A stretch of 64,000 nucleotides of DNA from Paracyclopina nana (GCA_019096065.1 JAGUCH010000008.1:2857001-2921000); one strand, 5' to 3'. Shown: positions 36,270 through 46,108, counted from the stretch's first letter. The notes: generated by a model from the sequence alone, not told the origin. Numbers and translations are program-made.

Positions 36270-39178
36270 CTCGGCCCTTTCCAAAAACAGCAACTGTAAA
36301 AGAAGAAATATCATTAGTCACATTCTCAGACATTTCACTCGCAGATATTGACACTGAAGATGATGACAATCCCACCATTTCCTCTTCAATCGAACCTGAC
36401 TGGTTAGATTCAGATGCTGCCTTGGAAATCGCATCCTCATTAGACTATCAAGAAATTTCGCAAGTCTCCAAAGTTCTTACTCCAGATATCATTTTAGAAG
36501 GACTCGATCTTCCAGTGATCAACGAAAGTCCTCTAAAAACAGCTTTGACAACAGACTTTGGCCTAAAAGTCGACTTCACTGTCGACTCAGGTGCACAAGT
36601 CTCAATTCTCTCCGTCAAAACTTTCCAAGAGCTTCCTAAAGACAAGTATTCCCTTTCTAATGAACAACTCACATTGGTCGATGTCCAAAAGAATGAAATA
36701 CCACAATACCAGTGTCCAATCGAACTAACCTTCAAACTACAAGGATTTCAGTTTAAGCACACATTTTTCATTGCCTCTTCAAGCAATCTACTTGGTTTAG
36801 ATTTCATAACCACTCACAACCTTCAAATAATCCAACAAAAAGGTAGAACAAACCTCATCATAAGCTTTGAGCAAAGATCTGAACAAAAGTCTCTGCCATC
36901 TCCGGAAGGCTTAGACTCATGGGCTTTAGTGGATGAGATCGAAGTTCTACCCGGATTAAATGAGGTCACTGGCACTCTGGATCTTCCGGATGGCCAATAT
37001 AACTTGTCAATTCCCCGTGAATCACCCTTAAAGACAGTTGGATCACTTTCAGTCAGAGGGGGAAAATTCACTACCACCATGGAAAACAAGTCTACTTCAA
37101 GATTCCCACTTTCCTGCAATGAAATCATTGGAAAAGTAACCACTGAGGATGAAGCCACCAACCAAATAGATGAAGAGACAGTTGAACCAACCGGATTCCC
37201 ATGCTTGATTACAGAAGAAAAAGATGACTGGAAAATGATTATTCGTGATAATCATTCTCACATCGATAAATCTGCAGTTGAAGACATCATATCATTCATC
37301 GAAAAGGAAACACCCAATCTTTTCAGCACACATGAATCCGACATTGGAAAGATCCATGAAAAGTTTGAAATCTTCTTTGACATAGAAACTACAACTGAAA
37401 AACCTGTCTACATCAAACCTTACACCTTGGATCCGCTCAGAGAAGCTCAACTGGCTGACCAACTCGCTGAACTTGAGAAAATTGGAGTTCTGAAAAAAGG
37501 ATTTTCACCATGGGCCATGCCATGTTTCTTGGTCACAAAAAGGAATGGAACATTAAGAGCAGTGTATAATGCTCGTGAACTGAACAAGGTTACAAAACCT
37601 GTTAAGTTCCCCTATAAGCCAATTAACACCATCATCGAAGAAATCTCATTGGCCAACCCCAAATACTTCACCACCATTGACATTGCCTCAGCCTTTCTCT
37701 CTATTCCCATGACAGAGAGAGCACAAAAGATCTGTGCAATTGTCACCAATTCAGGTCAGTGGCTTCCCCTTCGAATGATCTTTGGTCTCTCTAATGCTCC
37801 ATCCTACTACAATTACTGCATGAGCCGCATCCTTGATACTGCAGACAAATCTCCGTGTAAGAGCAACTTTGTGTGCAACTACTCTGATGATGTCTGTCTT
37901 TATTCAAAAAGCTTTGAACTCAACATTCAGCAAACCAAAATCATACTCAGAACACTTTACAATGCTGGAATCAAACTACGACCAAGAAAATTCCAGTTTG
38001 CCCAAAAAAGCATCGAACTTCTCGGCAAACACTTGGACCAAAATGGATTTTCCATTCTTCCTCGACACTTGTCTGCTGTCAAGAACTTTAAAAAGCCTGA
38101 GGACAAACACACTTTGATGTCCTTCATCGGCTTGGCTCAATGGAACGCTAACTTAGTTTATGCCTTTTCTGAAAAATTGAAGCCACTCACCAAACTTTTA
38201 CGGAAAGATGAAGACTTTGCCTGGGGTACCGAACAAGATCAAGCCTTTGACGATATTAAAAATGCCATTATCAACTCTACAACGGTGTACTTTGTGAACT
38301 ATAACGAACCACTCTATCTCCATTATGACAGCAGCCTCAATGCCATTGCTGGCTATTGCTATCAGATCAAGTCCTTCTCCAGGGAGGAAGTCTCCAAATG
38401 GCATGAAGAACTTTATCAAGAGGAATCCCTCGATAGCAAGTCAAAATTGAACACAAAACATCCAGTCATCCCTCCATCTGGAAAAAATAATCCAGGAATG
38501 GTAACACTGTCACCAATAGATGAAGCATTGAAGCAATATGAAAGTAACTTGAAAACCAACAACGAAGAGCTCTTCATCAGAGACATCAGACATGAAGAAC
38601 TTGACGAATTGGAACCCATCTCTACATATCTTCAGGAAAAGGACAAATTACACATAATTTGTCCTGTGGGTTTTTACAGTGCAACGCTCAACAAGCAGCA
38701 ATCCAGATATACCATTCTGGAACTTGAATGCCTTGCCCTTGTGAAATCACTCGAACATTTTGCTCATCTACTTCATGGAGTTCCGACAACTTTTGTTTGT
38801 GGTGATAACATGGCACTTCTGTGGATACTCAAATCATCCAAGCTGTCCCCAAATCCACCTCCAAAGCTAGTGAGATGGTGCATCACGATTAGCTCAATGC
38901 CATTCAAATGCATCTTCCTACATTGCCAAGGAAAATACAATTTGTGTGCAGATGCCATGACTAGAAACTTTCCCATAGTGTATAAAGCTGTTCAAAATGA
39001 TGGTCAACTAGAACCCATTCTCATCACTTCACCGTTCAAGCTTGGTAAGGTTGTCACTTTAAATGATCTCCAAGAATATCTAGAAAAAGTCTATGAAGAA
39101 GGTTTTGAACCCAAGTTCAATGGAGAACAAAAGCTTGGGACACGCAAGAAAAACCTAAAAGACTTTTTCCTACATTGA
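36245..39178 (+). CDS. pol: Pol: aspartic protease, reverse transcriptase, RNase H
   Basis: The ORF is open from 36239; its first ATG gives 977 aa, but entry is probably by frameshift at 36260. An aspartic protease motif DSGA lies at residues 114-117 with LLGLDF at 182-187. RT spans about 380-600: FTTIDIASAF with catalytic D479, LPLRMIFGLSNAPSYYN, and YSDD at 546-549. The connection and RNase H follow Ty3/gypsy style, with D695 in YDSS, E828 in LELECLALV and D854 in CGDN. D695 and E828 are 133 residues apart, versus roughly 45-50 usual for gypsy elements, because of an extra charged segment after D695. The frame closes at 39178, just before the integrase in another frame. Confidence 0.93.
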   Translation: MSSSSFKLARPFPKTATVKEEISLVTFSDISLADIDTEDDDNPTISSSIEPDWLDSDAALEIASSLDYQEISQVSKVLTPDIILEGLDLPVINESPLKTALTTDFGLKVDFTVDSGAQVSILSVKTFQELPKDKYSLSNEQLTLVDVQKNEIPQYQCPIELTFKLQGFQFKHTFFIASSSNLLGLDFITTHNLQIIQQKGRTNLIISFEQRSEQKSLPSPEGLDSWALVDEIEVLPGLNEVTGTLDLPDGQYNLSIPRESPLKTVGSLSVRGGKFTTTMENKSTSRFPLSCNEIIGKVTTEDEATNQIDEETVEPTGFPCLITEEKDDWKMIIRDNHSHIDKSAVEDIISFIEKETPNLFSTHESDIGKIHEKFEIFFDIETTTEKPVYIKPYTLDPLREAQLADQLAELEKIGVLKKGFSPWAMPCFLVTKRNGTLRAVYNARELNKVTKPVKFPYKPINTIIEEISLANPKYFTTIDIASAFLSIPMTERAQKICAIVTNSGQWLPLRMIFGLSNAPSYYNYCMSRILDTADKSPCKSNFVCNYSDDVCLYSKSFELNIQQTKIILRTLYNAGIKLRPRKFQFAQKSIELLGKHLDQNGFSILPRHLSAVKNFKKPEDKHTLMSFIGLAQWNANLVYAFSEKLKPLTKLLRKDEDFAWGTEQDQAFDDIKNAIINSTTVYFVNYNEPLYLHYDSSLNAIAGYCYQIKSFSREEVSKWHEELYQEESLDSKSKLNTKHPVIPPSGKNNPGMVTLSPIDEALKQYESNLKTNNEELFIRDIRHEELDELEPISTYLQEKDKLHIICPVGFYSATLNKQQSRYTILELECLALVKSLEHFAHLLHGVPTTFVCGDNMALLWILKSSKLSPNPPPKLVRWCITISSMPFKCIFLHCQGKYNLCADAMTRNFPIVYKAVQNDGQLEPILITSPFKLGKVVTLNDLQEYLEKVYEEGFEPKFNGEQKLGTRKKNLKDFFLH
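36260..36266 (+). promoter_or_regulatory. -1 programmed ribosomal frameshift site TTTAAAC
   Basis: In the knuckle frame the codons read TTA AAC, followed at once by the stop TAG (36267). In the pol frame the same bases read TTT AAA. T TTA AAC is a canonical X XXY YYZ slippery heptamer, placed exactly at the end of the upstream frame and at the start of the pol frame. A downstream stem-loop or pseudoknot was not identified by eye. Confidence 0.82.
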
Positions 39179-39695
39179 CTCGATTCCGGAGAAGATCCAA
39201 ATTAACTACATTGGTAAGAAAAATCCAAAACATGAACTCGCTGAACTGCTGACTCTTGATAACATCGCAATGGAACAAGAAAAGGATGCCAATATTCAAA
39301 AAATGAGGAGAAATCCAATTAAAGGCTTTGCTTTTGAACAAAATGTTCTATACAAAACTGTTCAAAATCCAGACCAATCCACTGAAAGGAGCCTTATTTA
39401 TATTCCCGATTCTCTTCTTGGTGTACTTTTAGCCTATCTTCATTTGGATTGTCATATAGGAGGAACAAGCTTGGCACGAATGGCTGCTATGACTCATTAT
39501 CATCCCAAGTTATTTAAGTCAGCTTTAAACTTCACAATCCAATGTTATCTTTGCCAACTCGCCAAACCCAATCGACTTGGAAAGGCCAAGCTAAAACCTA
39601 TCTCATATGGAGAATCACCAAAAGGCCATACCTTTTCAATTGACATCCTCGAAGGCTATCCTGAGTTTTACAAAGCTCCAAGATCCTTGTCATGA
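39159..39695 (+). CDS. Integrase N-terminal part: HHCC zinc-binding domain and first catalytic Asp
   Basis: This frame opens at 39159, overlapping the end of pol by about 20 nt and shifted +1 from it; its first ATG is at 39270. Counting from that ATG, H58 and H62 with C92 and C95 form the HHCC zinc-binding domain (YLHLDCHIGG, then CYLC). FSIDILEGY carries the first catalytic aspartate of the DDE core (D125). The frame stops at 39695, where the next ORF continues the core in the pol frame. The segment therefore lies between two opposite single-base shifts, a T-run at 39164-39168 and a point near 39660-39685. Confidence 0.85.
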   Translation, partial: KTFSYIDSIPEKIQINYIGKKNPKHELAELLTLDNIAMEQEKDANIQKMRRNPIKGFAFEQNVLYKTVQNPDQSTERSLIYIPDSLLGVLLAYLHLDCHIGGTSLARMAAMTHYHPKLFKSALNFTIQCYLCQLAKPNRLGKAKLKPISYGESPKGHTFSIDILEGYPEFYKAPRSLS

Positions 39696-40738
39696 TTGAG
39701 TACTTTACTGGTTACAAGATCATAGTACCCGTCAAGAATGCGACTGGTGACGAAATTGCCAAGATTATTGAACAATACATCATTGCAGTGTTTTCACCAC
39801 CTAAAGTCCTCATCTCTGATGGTGCCTCCAACCTTGTCTCCTCATCAAAAGTCAGAAGACTTCTGGAGTATTATGACATCCACCCACATGTGACAATGCC
39901 ATACTCTCCTCAAGCTCACTCAATTGTGGAAAATGCAGTTCAACAAGTCAGCAACCTCATCCGGATTTTGACCAATCAACTTAAACTACCCTGGATCAAA
40001 CTCTTGTATCTTGTTCAACTATCCTTGAACACTCGCCCCTCACCAAGAATTGGCAACATTAGCCCCATTTATGCTTACTTTGGAGTTGATCACGACAGAC
40101 TAAGACCAATTACAGAAAAGGACATTGTCGAACCAAGCACAATCAAAGACATCTGGAAAGCTCATGACGCCATTATACAAGAAGCAATCAATAAGAACAC
40201 TCAGCTCAAAAAGCAAGCAAGAGAAAAGATTCCTGGAAAAGACATCAACTATGAGCCTGGCACTTACGTTTTCATGCTTGATAAGAGAAAACATGAAAAG
40301 CCAAAGATTTGGGTACGTTATCACACGAGCCCTTACCTGGTCCTCAAGAACTTGCAAAACACATGCCTTCTAAAAAGTTTCAATGGAGTTGTCTTTCCTG
40401 CTCACAAGAATCTCCTGAAGAAATGCTCTCCTCGCTTCGCTGAGCTCTATGGAAATTTGCCATTAAGTGTTAGATTCATGCTTGGATCACACTTCACATT
40501 GGAGTCTCTCGAACCGTACATGGAAATCCAAAAGACTCCCGAATTCTTCGATGAGGACATTTTCAAGCCCATTGAAAAGGGCCGTGTAATGACACGTGGT
40601 GAATCAAAAAGACTAAAGGAGCAAGAAAAAGCTCAAAGTGTCAACTCTCAGCTTCCAATCATTGACCAGATGTTCCTGGATGATGAAGAAGATGAACAAG
40701 CAATGCCATATGAACCTACTGTACATTTCGCAGAATGA
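39692..40738 (+). CDS. Integrase catalytic core (C-terminal part) and tail
   Basis: The 348-codon ORF starts at ATG 39692, but its frame is open upstream and already matches the integrase consensus (ILVMIEYFTGY). The second catalytic Asp is D43 (ISDGASN) and the Glu is E80 (SIVENAV), 36 residues apart instead of the usual 35. PWIKLLYLVQLSLNTRPSP and ISPIYAYFG are typical of the core's end. A basic segment and an acidic tail follow, the latter probably a C-terminal DNA-binding or targeting region. The reading frame equals that of pol, so the two shifts around the zinc-binding part compensate each other. Confidence 0.88.
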   Translation: MIEYFTGYKIIVPVKNATGDEIAKIIEQYIIAVFSPPKVLISDGASNLVSSSKVRRLLEYYDIHPHVTMPYSPQAHSIVENAVQQVSNLIRILTNQLKLPWIKLLYLVQLSLNTRPSPRIGNISPIYAYFGVDHDRLRPITEKDIVEPSTIKDIWKAHDAIIQEAINKNTQLKKQAREKIPGKDINYEPGTYVFMLDKRKHEKPKIWVRYHTSPYLVLKNLQNTCLLKSFNGVVFPAHKNLLKKCSPRFAELYGNLPLSVRFMLGSHFTLESLEPYMEIQKTPEFFDEDIFKPIEKGRVMTRGESKRLKEQEKAQSVNSQLPIIDQMFLDDEEDEQAMPYEPTVHFAE

Positions 40739-40814
40739 ATATTAGACAAATGTGATACAAATGATGATGGATGAATGATAACCTCTACACTCTACTTTGA
40801 CTTCTAGCCCAACT

Positions 40815-42083
40815 ATGAGTACAAGGATGAAACAACTTCTGTGGAGTTTGGCGTTGGCAACACTGCTCCACAACACGAGTGTGACAAGCACTCACTTCTG
40901 CAAGGCTTACAACATTGTGTCCTTGTCAGAAACACTCAATCAACTACATCAGCTCCTAGAGCCTCTAGTTGATGCCATCTCGAACCAAATTACTGATGTG
41001 GAGACTTTTGCAAAAGGTCGCATTGTCAACGACAAAGTTTACAAGCTGATCAATGTTCAAGACAAGTTTGCCACTTCAAAATTGGTCTGCGAGATCGAGA
41101 AGATGACTTTCATCAAGCCCAAAGGTGATTTTGCATCTGTTTTAAAGAAGATAGAGGCAGGTGTGAGAGACACACCTAACTTCAAATTCGATGACAAGAA
41201 AATCTGGGTAAATCTTCAATATGACAAAAGAACTGATTCCTACTACTTCGACGGTGAACCATTTCCACTATACTGGGGAGACAATGTTGAGAATCTAAGT
41301 GTCAAGCCTACTTCATTTGATGAAAACAAGTGCTATCGGATCGTCGTACCAAACAATTACGACGACAACACTGTTTTTGTAATTGAAGATGTGGCTTGCA
41401 GGAACGGACAAGCTTTGACACTGTGTGAAGCTGCCATTCCGGACAATTATGAAAAGTACACTTCCCTTCGAAAAGTTTACTCAGCAGAACTCACTACTAT
41501 CAAAGACAACTTCCCAAATGGAAAAGAGTTAATCCAAGAGTTGAATCAAGCTGATTGGTGCGATCAATATCAAGAAAGCAATGTGGATGAACTCTTTCTG
41601 GACCACCCTTTACAAGAAGTGAAGAATCTACTAGAATCTACTCCACCCAATATGGAGTTGATCTTTGACCTTCTTCCTAATCTAGTGAATGATTATGTCA
41701 CAGCGGACAATATTATTCAGAGATTGGATAATAGTGCAAAATCTATGGATGGAAACCAAATTTGCATTTGTGATGAAGAAGAAAAACAAAACTCCGCTGA
41801 AATCAACCCTCCTACTACAGTTATTAATGGCTCTATACCCACTAAGACAAAAAGGCCAAAGGTGATAAAAACACTTCCAGCTGATAAGCCATCAATCAAC
41901 ATCACTGAGATTTTTGATAAGGCAAAAGAAAAACTGCCAGATTGGATCACTAAACATACAAATCCTAAAGTGCTGGATATTATATTTAGTATCATAGGCG
42001 GTATATCTGGAATTGTCACCTTGATCACAAGCCTTTTCCCTCGTCATAAGAAGCTGTCGGAAAGATGGATTTATGTGCCATAA
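40815..42083 (+). CDS. Env-like type I membrane protein 1
   Basis: About 422 aa from ATG 40815. A signal-peptide-like stretch (QLLWSLALATLL) is followed by a long Cys-containing ectodomain with several N-glycosylation sequons (NTS, NLS, NGS, NIT). A C-terminal membrane segment (about residues 387-408) and a short basic tail of 14 residues complete it. Position after integrase and topology are those of an envelope glycoprotein. I recognise no known fusion-protein family and see no clear furin site. A 3' splice-like TTTGACTTCTAG lies just upstream at about 40797-40808, consistent with a spliced subgenomic mRNA. The env role is inference. Confidence 0.72.
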   Translation: MSTRMKQLLWSLALATLLHNTSVTSTHFCKAYNIVSLSETLNQLHQLLEPLVDAISNQITDVETFAKGRIVNDKVYKLINVQDKFATSKLVCEIEKMTFIKPKGDFASVLKKIEAGVRDTPNFKFDDKKIWVNLQYDKRTDSYYFDGEPFPLYWGDNVENLSVKPTSFDENKCYRIVVPNNYDDNTVFVIEDVACRNGQALTLCEAAIPDNYEKYTSLRKVYSAELTTIKDNFPNGKELIQELNQADWCDQYQESNVDELFLDHPLQEVKNLLESTPPNMELIFDLLPNLVNDYVTADNIIQRLDNSAKSMDGNQICICDEEEKQNSAEINPPTTVINGSIPTKTKRPKVIKTLPADKPSINITEIFDKAKEKLPDWITKHTNPKVLDIIFSIIGGISGIVTLITSLFPRHKKLSERWIYVP

Positions 42084-42438
42084 AAGAAAAAGATTTGTTG
42101 CTTTTAAAGTACCTGCCAACAAGGCGAGTCCCAAAACTACCAATCGTAATGAAACTGAAATGGCCACTTTTCTCCCATCAAAAAGGACTCTTCAAGCGAG
42201 GGAAAATGATAAAAGTGATGTCTATTTTGTGACTCAAGATTCAAAATCAAAGAAACAAATGGACAACACAAAACCTTCAAGACCACCAAGAAGAAGCCCA
42301 AGAGCCAAAAGATCTGTAAAAGTGATTGATGTTGCTCATGTCCATAGCATTGATCCCAGGAGACACAGCAACTATTCCTGTTACACAAGTGAGGATGAAA
42401 TTCAAGCAGCAAGCAAAATTCACCCCTACTATGACTAA
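42073..42438 (+). CDS. Basic accessory ORF overlapping the env-like gene
   Basis: 121 aa, starting inside the last codons of the env-like ORF (11-nt overlap, +1 frame). It is rich in Lys, Arg, Ser and Pro, with a cluster PSRPPRRSPRAKRSVK that could serve as a nuclear-localisation or RNA-binding signal. It could be an independent small protein made by reinitiation or splicing, or an alternative longer cytoplasmic tail of the env-like protein reached by frameshift. No family recognised. Confidence 0.45.
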   Translation: MCHKRKRFVAFKVPANKASPKTTNRNETEMATFLPSKRTLQARENDKSDVYFVTQDSKSKKQMDNTKPSRPPRRSPRAKRSVKVIDVAHVHSIDPRRHSNYSCYTSEDEIQAASKIHPYYD

Positions 42439-42520
42439 TGGATATGCAACATCAACTTTTCGCCTTCAAATACAGTATAGCCAAGCATTTTACATCTAGT
42501 TCAACACAACAGCAATTTTA

Positions 42521-43831
42521 ATGAGCCATTATTGCACATTAAGCACGAAGAAGATACACTATCAAATTGCAAAACCTCAGTCTCATCTACTACCAAGAAG
42601 AAGCAACATGAGTCCACTCCAATTCTTCGTCATCACCTTAAGATTGATTTCTGCCATAGAAGCCAAATCAATCTCTGAGATTGAATTCCTCAACAACTAT
42701 GTCCTCAATCAACAACGACTAACCACCTGTCTTGCATCCGAAGCTGAACTCAAGGAAAACAACCAGGAATTGAAGACCAAAATTACCACCTTGACTGATC
42801 AACTTGACAAGTGCCAAACAACCTATGCTGCCATGATAACAGAAGAGAAGGAGAATAACAAATCTACTTATCTGGATCCAACGGCAGACACCGATCTTGA
42901 GGAGCAAGAGGCTCTTTTTCAAAACATAAGTGTGGCCTCTCAAGATTTGATCAATGCTTCATCCAGATTGAATCCCAATCAAGGTCTCCGTGATGTCCCT
43001 TGTCAAAGAAAAGTCATCATCCTGGAAAAACTCTATGATTATGCCAAATCCAAGGTTGAGGATATGCTAATTACCATGTCAGCTCAAGAAGAACGCCTCA
43101 ATACAGAAATCCTTAACCTCCAAAAGGATCTATCCAATCAAAAGGTCCTCAACATTGAGCTCCAAGCTACAATTGCCTCACTAGAAGATGTCAAGACTGG
43201 TACGGTCCCCATTTATGACGAATTGATTGGAACCCCTGGATTCGACACCGCTCTGAGAAACAATCCTACCTTGACGATGTGGCTCACCATCCCCACCTCG
43301 ATCTTAGTCCTCCTGGCTTTGGCATTCTTCACATATCTACTTCATAAGTGCTCAGAGAACAACTTTTTCCTTCTGAGACAGCTTGGAACCAGAGCTAGAA
43401 AATACGTGAAACGTCAAGACAAAAAGTTGAGATCCAGAATCCAAGTACGACTTACCAAGATGAGGAAAGCCAAGGACTCCATGGAAAATGAAAACTTCGA
43501 CGAGGATATTCTTGACCCTTCGAAGGACATCTTAAAGTCTGTGGAGAAAAGCATTATCAAAAACGAGCGTAAACTTGAGGCCATGAAGCACAAAAAGGCC
43601 AAGCTCATGGAGATGATGCCACAACCTGGAAACTCACCTTCAACTCTACCCAACACTCCCACTATTCACGTTGAAACCGCAGTTGAAGTTCATGTCGCTG
43701 ATGACAACAATTCTGACGGCAACAACGTCGATGACGACAACATTGAGGTGAACACTTCTTCCACTGAGAAAATCGTCGCTGATGTCACTGCGGCCTCCCA
43801 AGTTGAAAAGGCCCAGTGTAAAACTGATTAA
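42521..43831 (+). CDS. Env-like membrane protein 2 (coiled-coil ectodomain)
   Basis: 436 aa from ATG 42521. A second ATG at 42608 is immediately followed by a better signal peptide (PLQFFVITLRLISAIEA), so that start is preferred (407 aa). Numbered from 42521, the ectodomain has heptad-rich helices at about 75-105 and 175-225, with N-glycosylation sequons. A membrane segment lies at 253-275, and a long, basic then acidic cytoplasmic tail of about 160 residues follows. A coiled coil next to a membrane anchor resembles the stalk of a fusion subunit or receptor-like protein. With the preceding gene it may form a two-part envelope; this is inference. No homologue recognised. Confidence 0.65.
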   Translation: MSHYCTLSTKKIHYQIAKPQSHLLPRRSNMSPLQFFVITLRLISAIEAKSISEIEFLNNYVLNQQRLTTCLASEAELKENNQELKTKITTLTDQLDKCQTTYAAMITEEKENNKSTYLDPTADTDLEEQEALFQNISVASQDLINASSRLNPNQGLRDVPCQRKVIILEKLYDYAKSKVEDMLITMSAQEERLNTEILNLQKDLSNQKVLNIELQATIASLEDVKTGTVPIYDELIGTPGFDTALRNNPTLTMWLTIPTSILVLLALAFFTYLLHKCSENNFFLLRQLGTRARKYVKRQDKKLRSRIQVRLTKMRKAKDSMENENFDEDILDPSKDILKSVEKSIIKNERKLEAMKHKKAKLMEMMPQPGNSPSTLPNTPTIHVETAVEVHVADDNNSDGNNVDDDNIEVNTSSTEKIVADVTAASQVEKAQCKTD

Positions 43832-44448
43832 AATGCATTTGGAATCACTTGCATCCACTTTCGAATAAAATTAACAAAATCACTTTGTTTTGCCATGCTT
43901 TAGGAAAATGTCAACAAAAATTAAGTTGGTCGGAAAAATAGCTCGATCTAGACACTTCATTTTCCAACCTGATTCTCCATGGATCCAAACGCCAAAATCC
44001 TCACCAATTGGTGCCCTCGATGGCGTAATGGCATTCTCTGATTATATTTTCGCAAAATCTTTGAAAATGATCAAAACCATCAAAGCAAGAATTTTCCCAA
44101 ATTAGCCTTAAAAATAACTGCTCGATTCACACGGCTTGATGATTAGTAAACAACAACAACTGTCATGTGGACCGTGGGAAAATTCATCCTCATTCATCTA
44201 TCAGCTGATGTTTTGACAAGTCATCTCAGGCCTACTTCCGGACACCATAATAAGGAAAGTAAATCTGTCAATTATAAGGAATCTTCAAAAATCAGTCACA
44301 TCACACCTTTCAAAAGTAATTGCCATATATTGGTCATTTGCTGGCTTAACATCATAACAATTATTAAACAAAGTGACTAGATTAAAGCTTCCTCTTCTGT
44401 AAAAGGACAGCCATTCGAGCTGACCTCCTCTCTTGGGCCATCTTGGCC
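43832..44448 (+). other. Small sense ORFs of uncertain status
   Basis: Two ORFs are possible: ATG 43908-44105 (65 aa, basic, preceded by a splice-acceptor-like TTTGCCATGCTTTAG) and ATG 44165-44380 (71 aa with a C-terminal hydrophobic patch). Neither shows a domain. They may be minor accessory ORFs or chance. Confidence 0.3.
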
Positions 44449-45353
44449 CTAATGGCCATCCTCCGACTCGGGACTTCCATTGGAGTTGGGGCAACCTGGC
44501 TGGAAGAATCCAGGCCCCCCTTGACGAAAGGGCTGCTGCCCTTGACCCTCCTGGTCACCGACGACGCCATTGCCATTACTGGCCAGTCCAGCCGAGGCCA
44601 CTACCTCGCCGTTATCGCCGACAGCATCATAAATGCCATCCTCGAGGTTGACATCCTCAAAAGGTGCTGATGGGGTAGGCCAACTCGATTGACCTGACTC
44701 CACATCTTCGGGCCATCTCGCCAAACGGGGGAGGATGAGGTCACGGACCAACACTGTCCTCTCTGTGGAGCCTGGCGGGTGGAAAACGAGAGAGAGGTAC
44801 TCGCCAGACAACACCTCTCTCACAAACGCGTCATTCCCATCGAAGTTCGTGGCTAACAAGTAAGGCAGGACCACGCGCACCAAATTGGCCAACGTCTGAG
44901 CAGCCTCCGTAGGCTTCGGCCTCACTGGCAACTGCTCCTTCCCGCACATGTCATGAAAGACATACCCCAGGAATGGTCCAAACGTCAGCGGGAAGAACAC
45001 AGCTGCCAGGAACTTAACGAAGATGTCAAGCCACACATTCCGGAGAGCCTTGAAGAACACAGGAACAGTGAAAGTGAAAGCTGCCTTTAAAATTCATATC
45101 AACTTACTTTACGACTGAAAAACCCGTACACCATGTACGCGAGGAAGACGAGGAAGACGAGGACCATGTACACCACCACCACCAAGAAACCGAGCTCACC
45201 AATCAACAGTGACCCCACACCTTCTTCAGGCTGACACATATTAGCCTTAAGCCAATTCGGATCCACAAACTTGGACACCTCATTCCGGATCTCGCCGACC
45301 TCCGATGCCACCTTACTGAGCCGGTACTCGTTCATACGCTGAACTGACGACAT
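44449..45353 (-). CDS. Antisense spliced gene A: two-exon membrane protein
   Basis: Exon 1 spans 45353-45108 and exon 2 spans 45048-44449, with a 59-bp intron (GTAAGT donor, pyrimidine-rich TGTTCTTCAAG acceptor). The first frame hits a stop two codons into the intron. Removing the intron joins the frames exactly, giving 281 aa. A hydrophobic segment of about 30 residues (FLVVVVYMVLVFLVFLAYMV) ends exon 1, and another (FLAAVFFPLTFGPFLG) begins exon 2. The C-terminal half is acidic and Gly/Pro-rich. A TTTTCAG acceptor just upstream of ATG 45353 suggests a spliced 5' leader. The region is visibly more GC-rich than the sense genes, hinting at separate origin. No family recognised. Confidence 0.62.
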
Positions 45354-45446
45354 GATGCTGAAAAGTCAATGATTAAACAAAGTGATTGACAGTAAAGCAA
45401 AACTAGCAAACTTAAAAAGGCTGAGGAAACATCTATTTACAAAAGC

Positions 45447-46108
45447 TTAACAGAAAGGAAAAAGAGGGAAGAAGAAACAGAATGGAGAAACTGGTGGCGA
45501 ATAGGACATGGTTTGTGACACCACCAGGATCATCAACACCATAGCCATCAATCCGTATCGCCTGGTTGACCCTGACCAGACGAGGACTCCATAAAAGAGG
45601 CTGGCAAGGCCTCCAGCCAGGCCTACAATGATGCCAATCAGAGCCAAGATCAGCCTTCTCAAAAGTCTTCGTCGCCATCTCCCAGCTTCCACTCTACTTG
45701 GCCCTCCATAGTAATCCCGCCATGCCATCCGATAGTCAAGTGATGCCAAGGCCAGAATGGCCATGGCAAGGACCCAAAGAGCCCTTAGACGAGGTGACAA
45801 GCCCGACGCAGCCTCCGTCAACGCCTCCAAATCCACAAGGAATCTCTTCAAAAGGCGAATTACTTCTTGACTAGAATCGTTGGCCATCCAGAATTGGAGG
45901 CCATGGGCAATAAGCTCCGTTATGAAATCAGCCATCTACAAATCAAATGTTTCCACAGCCCTGAAGAAAATGCTAAGGTGTAACTTACCTTGACAAAGAC
46001 TCCGCAAAAAACCGTAATGGTGACTGACCGGGAATGAAAATTCGAATGACCTGGCTTATGAATGCTACCCAAAAAAGTTGACCTCATGTCCCTGCTTCTC
46101 AACCTCAT
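45447..46108 (-). CDS. Antisense spliced gene B: multi-pass membrane protein
   Basis: A long open exon (45935-45447, 162 codons) begins at ATG right after an acceptor TTTGATTTGTAG. The upstream exon 46108-45989 (40 codons from its ATG) ends at a GTAAGT donor, and the 53-bp intron joins the frames in phase, giving about 202 aa. Translation could equally start at 45935. Three hydrophobic helices are evident (ALWVLAMAILALASL; LILALIGIIVGLAGGLASLF; LMAMVLMILVV), separated by an Arg-rich loop. This suggests a small viroporin- or tetraspanin-like membrane protein; function is unknown. GC content is high, as in gene A. Confidence 0.6.
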
